A stretch of 64,000 bases of DNA from the NCBI RefSeq assembly GCF_019578655.1, contig NC_063264.1:16232429-16296428 (forward strand), given 5' to 3'. The stretch is from Ricinus communis (lineage: Eukaryota; Streptophyta; Magnoliopsida; Malpighiales; Euphorbiaceae). The position numbers and the translations under genes were made by a program. Below the pieces are notes generated by a model that ran no database searches, had not been told where the DNA came from, and saw only the letters and a list, made by a program, of their open reading frames with translations. This document shows positions 42,836 through 54,895 of the stretch, one piece after another. How positions within the stretch are numbered: position 1 is the first letter of the stretch; each line of letters starts with the position of its first letter.

Positions 42836-45800
42836 AGGACGGATCAAAGTTTCTATAGGTTCATATTTTGCCTCATTTGGAGTTGTGGAACTCTAGATAA
42901 TGCTCAAACAAGTCGACTGTCACACAGCGGACAGAAATCCAAAACTCCAATCAAGTTCACACTAAAAAAGGACCAACCTAAGGTTCACATAATTTGGCAT
43001 AGCACCAATCTAACATCTCATGCCGTAATACAACAATTAAGCCATAAACACAAATCAAACACGATCAATAATCATCAGTTAAAGTAACCCAAAGCCCTTA
43101 CTCACTTCATGCAACTAAATAAAATTAAAAAATAGTTACTGAATTATGCAGAGATGAGGTTGAAGTACTAACCTTAGAAATAAAAATGAAGAGAGTGAAC
43201 AAAATAAGAAAATAAGGAAGTTATAATTAGCCAAAGAATCATCCTCAAACAATGTAATTCTTAGAGTTGATAGCTTCAAACTCATCATCAGTTCTCCAAT
43301 TTAAACTCTAAACAGCCTTCAATATCCCTTGTGCCGACCCAATCCTTGTGTACTTCGAGCTTAATCTTCAAACATAGACCAAATTTAACAAGCATCAATT
43401 TCCAATCCAATCATAATATCACATATATGCCCAAAATTACTAAACCCAACTCAAGCCTGTCAACAAGAAGTTAGTATCTTAAGTAAGCTTAAAGCATAGC
43501 CAGGAGAGCTATGGAGTTGGATTTAATCAAAAAAGCCTTTACCATAGACATAAAAAGAGATAACCAAAGGAAGAGTATGGTGAATAGTAAAAGTTGTAGA
43601 GAATATGTATCAAGAAAAGAGAATTAGGACATAAATGGTTCCATTATTTGAAAACTAGGTTTACAATCATACACCTCGAAATATTTTAAACTGAGCTAAC
43701 ATACAAGTCTTAAAACATTTTCAAATGAGAAACTCGACTCAAAATCATATCAACATATTGTCAGAATAGCATGAAGCATCCACTCATCTGCGATACACAA
43801 TAATTATTATTTAAAACCTCATTGAGCAATCACATACATTTCACGAAAAGCAGTCATATCATTATGCACTTGCAAGCACCACGGCTGAATCCTTACAGTT
43901 TATTGTGACGTCTCGAGTGCAATCTAACTCTTGTTCGAATGTCAAACATATAGAGAACTTTGGTCCATTGTGGATCTTGTTCGAACCATTCAAATACTTT
44001 GATAATTCTTAGCAAAATCTATTTTAGTATACTTTTTCATTTTCTCTTTGTTTTAAACTCGCATCATTGTGTTCGAGACTGACAACCAATATGCTACTTG
44101 ATGTATTTGACATGTGAATTGATGATACATGAGTGAACACGTGCGACTCGGTACACATGCATACTACTGAAAGACCATTAGACACAAGGCTCAAGTTCAA
44201 AACTTAGAGAAAATGACAACGCCATTTTAAAAATAGTTTCAATCATCTTTTCAATGCTTACAATATGTTCAAAGCAATATAGATACATACTTTATTTATA
44301 GGTTCATTTCAAACTCTAATGGACCATAATTCTCTAAATATCGGACTTATCAAGGAATCTGATCCTCTTGGACGCCGAGACGTCCCCACTTTCGCTATCC
44401 AATTAGCCTCTTTGGATAGTGGCAACATTTTCTTTGATGATTAATTAGTATCAGAATGATACAAGCACAAAAAATCACATCAAATTCAATAAACAGGAAG
44501 CAACAATTGTTTAGAATAACAAAGCACTTCTAGACTAAAAGCAAGCAATTCATTATTATCACAAGCAGTTCATATAACATTTGAACAACTTATGAGGAAA
44601 ATGAAATCATAGCACTTATCATTTTAAATATATAATCTCTCCCTCTATATATACAAAGACACACATTTATTCAAACACAATGGCCAATAAAAATCTGTTA
44701 AAGAATAAATAAACAATAAAAATGCAACCTAAAACCTCATTTTCCTTTTCCAATATTTAATTTAAATAAGAGCAGCGCTTCCTTTAGAAAAGAAGTTGAA
44801 ATCTAAAATATATAAAATTAAAATTAAAATTAAAATAAAGTCAAACAATTGAATTGACAGAATTTTTGATATCACCTTAGGCACTGAATAAACAATTAGC
44901 ATAAAGATACACAAGTTTCAAGCATTGACAGGAGGAAAAATGCATATCTTTATCTTCAATCACGCTCGAGCCATGCACCAATGCAGAACATAAGAGCAAC
45001 GCTTCATCTAGAAAAGAAGCTGAAATCTGAAAAATTAAAATAAAAAAATCAACAAATTTAGTTGCAATTTAGTTGACAGAGTAATAATAAAAGATAATTT
45101 TGGGTATCACTTTAGACATGAGTTGTGTGATTAAATTGCACCTCTCCTTCATGTCGGCATTGCCACATGGTTTTATTTGCTAAATGAAGAAAGAGAAAAC
45201 TCAAATATTAATTTTATATTTAGGAACTTTAGGACCGAGAAAGAATTGTACCATGAGAAGGATTACAGATGCGAGGAAGCGTTAGAGTCGTCATTATCAA
45301 ATGAAGAAACGATGTCGCTGAACTGCATTAACATCAACAGTTCTCCAGGCTCTTATCATGGAGCTTTTGAACTACAATTTCTTCTTAATATTTATTTTTT
45401 CACGAAATTGAATGGAATAAAAGAAGAGTGCCTAATGTGTAACAAATGAAAAGGGCATTCTCCTGTATCTTTTTCAAGAATAACAAATGAAAAGCTCTAA
45501 CAATTGGAAAAACAAACAAAAAGACAAAAATATATAATTTCATCTTGCCAATAGAAAGTCGAAATTAAAGAAATTGATCGCACATTAAACCTATTGAAGA
45601 ATAAGCACTAGGAACTACGAAATGAGATGCTAGATTTAGAAAGCCTAGAGTTACTCTTTTCTTCTCTTCATTCTATGACTGCTACAGCAATGTCAAGTGG
45701 TTGAGAATAAACCCATTTCCCCAGTATGAACTATATTTTCATTTCAATCCACAGAAGAATCAGAAATCAAATAGCATCACAGAAACAAGGAACGGAAGAA

Positions 45801-46526
45801 AGACATTTTGATTAATACTGAAATTGAGGATTTCAGCCCTAGGAGAATCGCAGGATTCTGATGCAGTGGGTTTCACAGTTGGGTGAAAGGAAAAGGGAAA
45901 AGAAGGTTTTGGATGCTCTTCTGAAAATGGACGCTTAATATTACTCGTTCAACGGTAAAATCTTTTCTAATCAGGAATAATTAGGGATGTCCTTTTTCCT
46001 AATTAGGTTGCAGTGTATTTGTATTTATACTTTTATAAGTAATTTCGAAAATTGTAAAAAGATTTCTATATTAGTCGATGAAAAATTATCCCCACCTAAA
46101 GTGAGATTGCAAATAAAAATAAATAAAAAATACTTTATATTTAATTGGTAGGCATTTGTTCTTAAAATAGATCACATTCAACTGTAAAACTCATTTTTGA
46201 CATAAAAATATCATTTTATGCATAATAAAATTATCTACTTTTCTTGTTTTCTCCAATAAAGAAAATAACTTTCTAGTTTGTCTTTAAATTCTCTTTTTAT
46301 ATTAAATTATTTATTTTATTTAATAAAATATTCATATTAATTTTATATTATTCTTTTAAAGTATTTTAGTTATTTCTATTTTTATATTGTCTTTTTGACA
46401 TGATTCATAATATGAAATAATATTTATAATCGATTTTTTAAAATAAAATTATTATCTTTTCTTTATTTTAATAAAAATTATTTAATAACTTATTTTTTAT
46501 TTTTATAATAGCTATGCTTAAAAATA
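42836..46526. other. Intergenic DNA without recognised genes
   Basis: AT-rich. The stretch at 43790-43850 (AATAATTATTATTTAAAACC then CAATCAC) resembles the right part of repeat R1. Open frames such as 45177-45449 (plus) show no known domain. About 45780-45950 is less AT-rich and could be an old 5' flank of a minus-strand gene, but I cannot support one. Confidence 0.5.
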
Positions 46527-46636
46527 TTTAGAAATTATGAAAACGACTAATAAATAAGAACTTTGAAAAAAGTAATAGAAAAATTAAAGAGGAAAGTTTA
46601 ATAAAATTAAAATAAAACTAAATTTGAGAAATATTT
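46527..46636. repeat. 110-bp direct repeat, left copy
   Basis: TTTAGAAATTATGAAAACGA to TTTGAGAAATATT matches 47701-47809 in the same orientation. The two copies flank a 1.06-kb block that ends with R1 copy 2. Confidence 0.88.
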
Positions 46637-47074
46637 TATCTGGTGTTTGATTGATTTTATATGACTTGATGACTTGTTTTTTATTAGACCCAAACAATAA
46701 TCTTTTTTTATTTAATTTGAAATTTTTTATAAATTGAGTCAATAATAAAGTTTATTATGGAAATTGACTTATTGTAGCATGAATTTTGGTGTATATGGCA
46801 AATAGGGCTTTTGCTACAATGATAGCAAGAAGAATGGTGTTAGGTTTAATGTGAATAATATGTAGATAAAGTAATTTTAGATTTGACTAGAGAGCAAAAA
46901 GGAAAAGAAAAATTAACAATGATTTGTTGATGTAATAGCTTCACCACAAATCGTGTAGTTGTTGTTTTTAAATGCTCATCCAAACGATATAATTTGGTGT
47001 AAATTTTTCAGAGTTGCATGTAATTTATCTTCATAAGAACGTGCACTCGTCTTAAAGAGATTTAAAATTGATTA

Positions 47075-47700
47075 ATTTAATTATATTAATACTTTGATAG
47101 CATTTTTTTGAAATTTGAATTAATGCACACTTAGATTTGATTTTATATAATATTTAAATATCTTGTCGGCCAATTGTGACAGCCTACCCTAAAAAAACGG
47201 TCTGATTAGGGCGGGAAGTACAGCTTAAATTCACAACTCAAATTTAAAACTTTTCACAAACTCTTAATTTTAAAATGAATAGATTAAATTAACTTTTTAT
47301 TATTTAGTTAATCCTATTTACTATTTTTCTAATTTTAATTTAAAATAACTTAATTTGTATTTCTTTTACAAATAAATAGATAACTATTTAAAATATTTCT
47401 TAAATTCCTTAAGAATACTAATTTAATATTAAAATAAAATATTTGTTTTTTTTTATGAAATTCTTTTAAAAGAATAAGTAATGCTGCACTTAATAAAAAA
47501 GGAGAAAAATAATTAAATTAATATCTATGTCATTAAAAATATAAACGACAACAATTCACCGATAAGCAATTATATTATTAAAGCCTCCCTGATCAACAAT
47601 CCACACAACCGTGATACAATAATTATTATTTAAAACCTCCCTGATCAATCACTAATAGAAATTCCAGCAAAGGTGACAAAGAGCAACAGTTTCATCTTTG
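47075..47700. repeat. Dispersed repeat R1, copy 2
   Basis: Matches 23600-24329 (see there) without the extra 120 bp. It ends at CATCTTTG, exactly at the start of the right 110-bp repeat. Confidence 0.85.
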
Positions 47701-47809
47701 TTTAGAAATTATTAAAATGACTAATAAATAAGAACTTTGAAAAAGGTAATAGAAAATTAAAGAGGAAAGTTTAATATAATTAAAATAAAAATAAAATTTG
47801 AGAAATATT
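47701..47809. repeat. 110-bp direct repeat, right copy
   Basis: Direct copy of 46527-46636. Confidence 0.88.
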
Positions 47810-47815
47810 AATTTG

Positions 47816-48609
47816 TTCATATGCCTTTTCTTCCCTAAAGAAAGCAGAGTTCTCGAAGAGTTTCATATTAGAAATGGATCCAATTGAACTAGGAGCTTCT
47901 TCCTGTCATTCCAGAACCCAATAAGACTTTTTTGATCCATATCAACCGAAACCCTAACCTTCTTCATGTTAAAAATGAACTCGAAGGTGTAATAGTCTTC
48001 ATCTTGATAAAAACCAACAAATAATTTTCTAGTAGTTCTCATATTTTTCAGGTTGATTTTGCTTAGGGGAAGGTTATGGAGAAACCTAGAACAGGCTCTT
48101 TAAGAAATACAGTTGATCGATAAACGTGTCAACCAGTCATTCCATAAAAACCCAAGAGAAAATTGAAAATAAACTAAGGAACAATACTTATTTCTTTTAA
48201 TCTCTGAAAGAGTCAAACATGATAATGGAAGTATTTTAATTTCTTTTCTAAACTAAAAATTCCTTCTCTAACTTCTAGATTTTTTTGAGATGACTCTTCA
48301 TCATCAACCCAGATACGTTACAAAAGAAAAAAAGTCTACAAACTAGAATCTTCTCCGAGTGAAACATCTGCAAATTAGGAGGTTGAAAAGGTCTTCTCTG
48401 AGCACTAAAGGTTCTTCATTCTCTGAATAATTGCACCACAACCACCCACCCTAAAGCTTCAGAACTACAATTTTAAAGGGGAAAAAGGAACTAAAAAGGC
48501 ACTCTTGAAAAAAGAACCTAAAAGACAAATAGTAAATATACTCTCCACTCAGAAAAAAGAGACGAGAGACAGAGAGAGTAAATATATTTCATGCTCCCGG
48601 AGTTTAGTG
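47816..48609. repeat. Dispersed repeat R2, copy 1
   Basis: TTCATATGCCTTTTCTTCCC to CCCGGAGTTTAGT matches 58736-59505 in direct orientation. The minus strand has a short readable stretch (FEFIFNMKKVRVSVDMDQKS) that is broken in copy 2, so it may derive from an old coding element. I do not recognise it. Confidence 0.85.
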
Positions 48610-49181
48610 AAAAAGACTTGCCATCTTAATCTTGTGCTTATTATTTTCCTTTTTCCCCCTCTTTTTTAACAATATTTAATTAATCATATAAACTTTTGCA
48701 CCTTCTTAATAAAATAGTTTAGTGCTAATATTTTTGGTATTTTAGTTCTAGTATTTTATTAGGACTAATTTTTTTGTTAAAATAGTAAAATTTGAAATAT
48801 GCACATGGCTAGTGTTTTTACCATTATAGGGAAATATATATTATTTCCATGTAATTTCAACAGTTAACTAATAAAAGAAGGGGTAAATTACACGCACAGT
48901 CCTTCATAGGGCTAGTGTCATTAAAGTTTATAAATCTTAATTTGTATCATTAAACCTCTTGGACTTTAATTAGAGTATCATTATCATCTAACGCTATTAA
49001 GACTGATAAATGGAAAGTTGACGGTACAACACCTAAGCTTTTTTCCAACTCATTCAACTAGACACATCAACTCATTAATGAATCTTAAGCTTATGTGTGA
49101 GTCAAGTTGCACATTACCGTTATCATTTCTCCTATTTCTTCTCTTCAACTCCTCTCTCATCTATTGCATTCATTCTAGATT
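48610..49181. other. AT-rich intergenic DNA
   Basis: No supported feature. Confidence 0.6.
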
Positions 49182-49428
49182 ACTAATGTTATTTAAAAAT
49201 ATTATGTAATAAGAGTAAATTAGTATAATCATTACCATATAATCATGTCAGCTTTTTAAACGACGTAAGTCATTTTTGCCTCTATTTACGAACAACACAA
49301 ACTACATGATATCTTGACGACTAACGTTATTTAAAAGATTGATGTAATAAGAGTAAATTAGTTTTAATCACTGTCATGTAATCAAGTCAGCTTTTTAAAT
49401 GATGTAAGTCATTTTTGCCTCCGTATTT
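49182..49428. repeat. Tandem duplication, unit about 139 bp
   Basis: ACTAATGTTATTTAAAA...TCATTTTTGCCTC (from about 49182) is followed by a diverged second unit (from about 49321), both containing GTAATAAGAGTAAATTAGT and GTCAGCTTTTTAAA. Confidence 0.8.
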
Positions 49429-49985
49429 TAGAGTGTTGCCATCCTAGAAGCCTGCTAGAATTTTTGCCCTTATCGGATCATTTCTCTAGGCCAGACTATC
49501 ACATGTCCACCAGTTTCCTCCTGGTTTGTCCTCGAACCACACATCTACTAGGGGAGTCCTACTCTGATACGATTTTTAATAATCTAGAACCAGATCACAA
49601 TGAGGTATTGTCTGATTTGGTACCCATTGGCCTCACAGTTTTATCGCCTTGGCGGATTCGAGATCCTAGAGACTCATCTTGAAATTTCTTCGAATCAAGC
49701 AGATTTAACTTTGGAGTTCCTATAACCCTACAGCCAAATAACGAAAAGGCTTCTCATGTGATTAGTTCCAACTCTTTACATTTATGTTATTAACCATTCT
49801 CTGCCCTGTTTCAATGTGCAATACGATTCATTCACGTACCCCGTACCTTAGAGTGTTGCTATCCTAGAAGCCTGTCATAAGCTGCTCCTTGTCCAAGCAT
49901 CCTATCCTTACCGTGGCGTCAACTTTTGCCCTCATCGGATCATTTTTCTAGGCCAAGCTGTCACATATCTTCTTCACTAAAAAAA
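49429..49985. repeat. Degenerate repeat with a motif block present twice
   Basis: GAGTGTTGCCATCCTAGAAG with TTTTGCCCTTATCGGATCAT and TCTAGGCCAGACT (49430-49495) returns at 49849-49970 with an inserted stretch of about 45 bp. The part between has TTTGTCCTCGAACCACAC and CTACTCTGATAC. This looks like retrotransposon-derived non-coding DNA, class unknown. Confidence 0.55.
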
Positions 49986-51529
49986 TACTATATGTATTTA
50001 TACTTTCCTCTAATTGATATAGCCACTATTTTTATGTGTGTTATTAAAACCAATTAAAAAAAGCCACACAAGAGCAGCAAAATTACGAAAAATAACTCCC
50101 ACGAATAAAAAGAACTAGTCTAAATTAGAGAAAAAGAGAGTTGTCTAAGCATCTAAACAAAAAGATCTAATAATAATCAATCTTTAACGGTGATAATAAC
50201 ATAAAGAGTGTTTAATGCTAAAAAATAAGCAGAGTTTTGAATATACTTCTTGATGATATATAATTTTAATGGCCTTAAAAACTACATGAGTATCCAAATG
50301 GGGCTAACACCTATAGCTATTCAGGTTATGCATTACAATCTATATGTTTGGGGTACTGCTAATCAACCTGCTCCAAAAACTCGGTCTAGGTAATCGTAAC
50401 ATGAATAGGAATATCATTGGTGATTATTATAAAATAGCTATAAAAAGATATTTACGTCCCTGAAATTATATCGATTAGTCAATTTAACACTAACTTTCGA
50501 TTGAATCGAACAGACGCATGATTTTTTTTTTGTAATATCTAAACACCTTTAGCTTTCAATTTAACCTAACATATACATGAACTTTATTTTGGTAATATTT
50601 AAATGTCTTTTATGCAATACACGTGGACGTATTGAATGATGATACAATGTCAAAAAGTGTTAAAATATCACAAAAAGAGCAAGTTCGAGTGTCTATTAGC
50701 CTAAATTGAAAGTTAGAGTATTTTTACTGATTAAATGACCAAAGTTCAAGGTATAAATATGCATCCCTTTCGACATTAATTGGAATAAATACAAATCAAA
50801 TAGATGATGAAATAGTGTTAGGATGTTATGGATGGCCAAAATAAAATAAAAATAATATACATAATACAGTAAACAATAAAAAATAATTTTTAAAATAAAT
50901 TAAAAAAGTGCAATTACTTTTTCTAGCCTTACCGGACCTCCACCATCATCGGCCATTGTTACCACTACCACTTACCACCACCATCGCGGATGTAACAAAG
51001 AACCTTAGTTTAAGGCCATGCATATTCATTGATCTCAATAGAGAGGCCCATGAAACACTAATCTAACTAATGAGAACAGTTGATCACCTATATATCTGAT
51101 ATAAATTAGTTTCAGGCCATTTATGTAATAGGACTAGTACTCATATTCAATATTCTTGTTTTCTGAACTTGGATTTCTAATTCTTTATTGCTTCTTTTGT
51201 TGTTACTTTCTACTATAATTGCAGCAAGAGATTATTAAGAGCTCATCCTCCCAAACCTACTACATTGAATTTAAACGATGAAACACAAAGTAGAACAAGA
51301 AAATTTCTTTGTTGTTTTGGGTCATATGTAACCCTTTATAACCACTTATTACAAGCTCTCTTAGCATTGATGTATAAAGAAGTATAATTGCTTTTGAAGA
51401 GGTGGTCTTTCCTTTCTTGCTTCTCTTTTCCACCAGAGAGAAACCAAGATTTTGGTTTCTCTAAAGCTCTCTTTTATGTACAAGTCAAACATGAATCTTT
51501 GTAAAGAACTGTTTTCAGGAATTAAGTAT
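49986..51529. other. Intergenic DNA without recognised genes
   Basis: Scanned both strands; no domain, RNA gene or strong repeat seen. Confidence 0.55.
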
Positions 51530-51534
51530 CATAC

Positions 51535-51567
<33 letters not shown>

Positions 51568-51599
51568 CACACACGTGTGTTTATATGTGTGTGTGTATG
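51530..51599. repeat. Compound microsatellite (CATA)n-(TA)n-(CA/TG)n
   Basis: CATACATACATACATACATA runs into a TA run of about 20 bp, then ACACACACGTGTGT and TGTGTGTGTGTATG. The CA/TG part can fold back on itself. Confidence 0.95.
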
Positions 51600-54195
51600 G
51601 GTGCATTGCATTTGGCTGCAACTTTTTCTAGTGTAAATAACCTTTCCTCTGACTGGAAAAAGAAAAATATAGTGGCCAACTAAGTTATACTTGTCATTCA
51701 GTAAGGAGGTCTTAAAACAAGACTCAATTTTGAACACTTAGAAACTGTATGATTGGTTGAAATCTAATATCCTTTTTTATCATAACAATGAATTGTTGCA
51801 ATCTGAATAGAACTATACTAAATTGACGAATTAAACACATGCTTCTGGGACTCGTTCCATATAAAGAATGTAGCAAAATTACAAATTTTATATCAAATAA
51901 TACAAGCAATTTCATTTATGAGATATATTCTTCTTAAATTTAAATGTTACAGGGAAAGAAAGAAGAAGAAGAACAAGGAAAAGGAGAATTAATGGTGATA
52001 ATTATTTTGTAAATCTAATAGACTCATTATTAGCCACATCAACTTTAAGTAACTGTGATAATTATTTTATTACGTCGAAAAGCTTAAATTATAGGTTTTT
52101 GATAATTTAAGAGTTTATTTACGTTTAAAAATAGTTAAGGGCTAATTCACTATCGCATTAAACATTAGGGCAAAAAGTATACCTTTTCCGTTTAGTTTTA
52201 ATGAGAAGAATTAGTTTTTTTGTTATCTTTTATCTTCAATAGTTGAAAACCTCAGTTTATTTCTATTGTTTTCATACACAACTAATTCCAACACTTACTA
52301 CCATTACCGCAAGCATCTTAGTTTTCTAATTACTAAAATTGGTAATTAAAATTGAGTTTGATGTATCCCCTATGATATATATTGAAAAAATTAAATTGAT
52401 ATCAAATTCGTTAATTTGGATGCATAAATTATTTGCATTATGTATATTAATTTAACTTTGAATTATTTTTTATTTTTGAATTTAGTTGTATATATTATTT
52501 TCATTACGTGTATTAATTACTAAAAAAGTAATAAATAATTGAATGAGTTATCTATGATTTTTCTAACAAATCAATAAATAAAAAAAGATATACTTATGAT
52601 TTTTTTCTATAAAATAATTCAAGGAAATTAGAAAAATTTAATAATATTAATTATTTTAAAAAAGTTTAACACTTGATAATAAGTTTAAGAATTGAATTTA
52701 ACTTTCCATTATAAAGACTAAATTAAGCTCTTTGACTGATAAGAAAAAAATGACAAAAAGAATTAATAATTAATTGAGAGCAACTATTATGGAGGCATTA
52801 TTGTACTTCTTAAAAAGCAAAATTGGACATGTAAATTTGTCCAGATTTTAGTAAGATAATAGTAATTAACTCATATTTATATACAAATGTATTAATATTT
52901 AGATATATTCTTTTGATAGGAGAATGTTGTTATTAATAATAATATAAAATTAACAAAATTGAGCAATGCAATATTATTAATTAGTAAAATATATATTTTA
53001 AAAATATAAGAGAAACTATAGTATTAAGGATAATGTAAATTATTTTACCAAATTTTAGAAAATATGATTATATTATAATGCTAAAAAGTTATTTTGAATT
53101 ACAAATATGAAAAAAAAAAGAACTTAAACTTAAGACCTTGCTGAAATTAGTATATGCAACTAATTCTTTTATTTTATTTTTTGATGTAAGAACTTAAATG
53201 AAATTACATGCCAACTATTACATGTAACAATTGCTATCATATATTTTCTTTTCAATATATTATAAAGGTAATTCCAAAAACAATGCAGTCTAAGTTTCAA
53301 TAAATAAATGATGAAACTCGTTAGCTTATCTATTGATAAGATAATACAATTTTTTTTAAACGATGTTAAATCTTAAAATTTATTTAGAAATCGCAGTTAG
53401 ACCGATATTTTTAGGTACCTGACTCGATTGGACTGTTATGTAACATGTTCGAGTAATTTATACGTGTCGGTTTGAATATGAATGCTCAAATACTTGCTCC
53501 AAACACGATTATTAAAACAGATACAGTATCTGATACTCGGTTAAATGATATACATATATATCGTGTATGAAATAAAATAATTAACAATAAAATTAAAAGA
53601 TTTTGTTTAAAATTACGTATAATTTTGTACTTTTTATTAATATATCTTAGAATTTAATTATTGTAAACGAGTACTTATTTAATTTTTTAAATATTTATGT
53701 AAAGAGATATTTAATGGGCAGGATATCCAATATCTATTTAAATATCCAAAAATTTATTTTATAGCTATATATATTAAATGAGTTTTTAAGGAGTTCAAAT
53801 AGTATATTTATATGTAATTTTTATTCGAATTTAGACAAATTTAAACATCAAAAATAATTTTTTAAATGAATTTAAAATAGATTTAGATATATATTTTTTT
53901 AATTGAATTTGGATATAAATTTTCTTAAATAGATGAAATATCTGTGGTCATTCTTAATCTTGTTGGGTTAAAAAAAAAAGACTATTGAATTAGCTTGCAA
54001 AGAAAAAAGAAAAAAGAAATGTTGTAGAGGGCATATGTGCAAAATTTCTGGACAGAAATTAATTAACCTCACAGAATAATTAACCTCACATAATAAAGAT
54101 CCGCATTTTCAAAACTTTGACAAAAGACCCACTCCGCTAGCATCGGCGATTAAATGCAAGCAACCACATTAGAAGAATATGCCAATCGCTAATAA
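51600..54195. other. AT-rich intergenic DNA
   Basis: Very AT-rich with long A/T runs. A short tandem TTAACCTCACA.AATAA occurs at 54062-54095. No supported gene. Confidence 0.6.
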
Positions 54196-54219
54196 AAAGT
54201 AATTCAAATTAGAAGAAAC

Positions 54220-54440
54220 TAGCCGTTGGGGCTCACAAATCCAAATGGTATATATATTGGATCACAACACAAGTTGTCCATTTTTCTTCATAGAAAGACA
54301 AACAAATCTCTTCTTCTTCCTCCTCAATTCTCTCTATTTCTCTCTCTAAACGCTCCTCCCTCTTTCTCTCTCTTAATGCTCCTCTCTCTCTCTCTTTCAA
54401 TGATCTGTATTGTACTTATCTTAAGAATTCCGTGAGTATT
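54220..54440 (+). promoter_or_regulatory. Remnant promoter and leader of the KIN-7 gene, with MSA element
   Basis: CCCAACGGCTA on the minus strand (54220-54230) fits every position of the plant M-phase-specific activator motif YCYAACGGYYA, bound by three-repeat MYB factors in G2/M genes. A TATA-like TATATATATT follows (54247-54257), then a strongly CT-rich leader (54305-54410), usual for plant 5' UTRs. GTGAGTATT at 54432 is a good splice donor for a leader intron. About 650 bp further on, kinesin exons begin in the same direction. Linking the motif to that gene is inference from position and from the known mitotic expression of KIN-7 kinesins. Confidence 0.65.
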
Positions 54441-54895
54441 ATTTTTATTTGTTGAATTTATTTCCTTAAAATCGAAGCTTTAAATGGTTACAAATTGAAG
54501 GAAATGCTGTGTTTCATGATCTTTTCCTCTATGTAAATTGGATACGATTATTTTAGAAATGGCAGGTTATACTTACCAAATGATTTGTCTCTTTGTTACT
54601 AACTTTCCTTTTACTTTTCCTTTAAAAACTTTTGGTGCTGTTTTGTTATATTAGATGCTATTTTCTTTCTTTTTCTTCTTAAATTTTCTTGCGATTGAAT
54701 TAATTTCTTTATTTGAGACGAGTTTATCGATTGCTTAGTCTGGATCTGTTGCTACTGCTTATCAAAATTGTAAATTATTATGATAATTAGACAACAAAGG
54801 AGGCTTATTATTGGTGGAAAATATAAATCACTTGATTTTGTAGTTTCCTTTTATAACTTCACTAACCGAACTTTGAGTACTGGCCTGGGTGCAGA

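Noticed and set aside
45177..45449. 90-codon plus-strand open frame
   Set aside because: Best of the unassigned frames, but no known domain, no promoter or splice context and ordinary AT-rich composition.
49464..49682. 72-codon plus-strand open frame
   Set aside because: It lies in a degenerate repeat whose second partial copy does not keep the frame.
54226..54435. 69-codon protein starting in the kinesin leader
   Set aside because: The frame is a translation of a CT-rich 5' leader (Leu/Ser runs) and stops at a splice donor. No coding signature.
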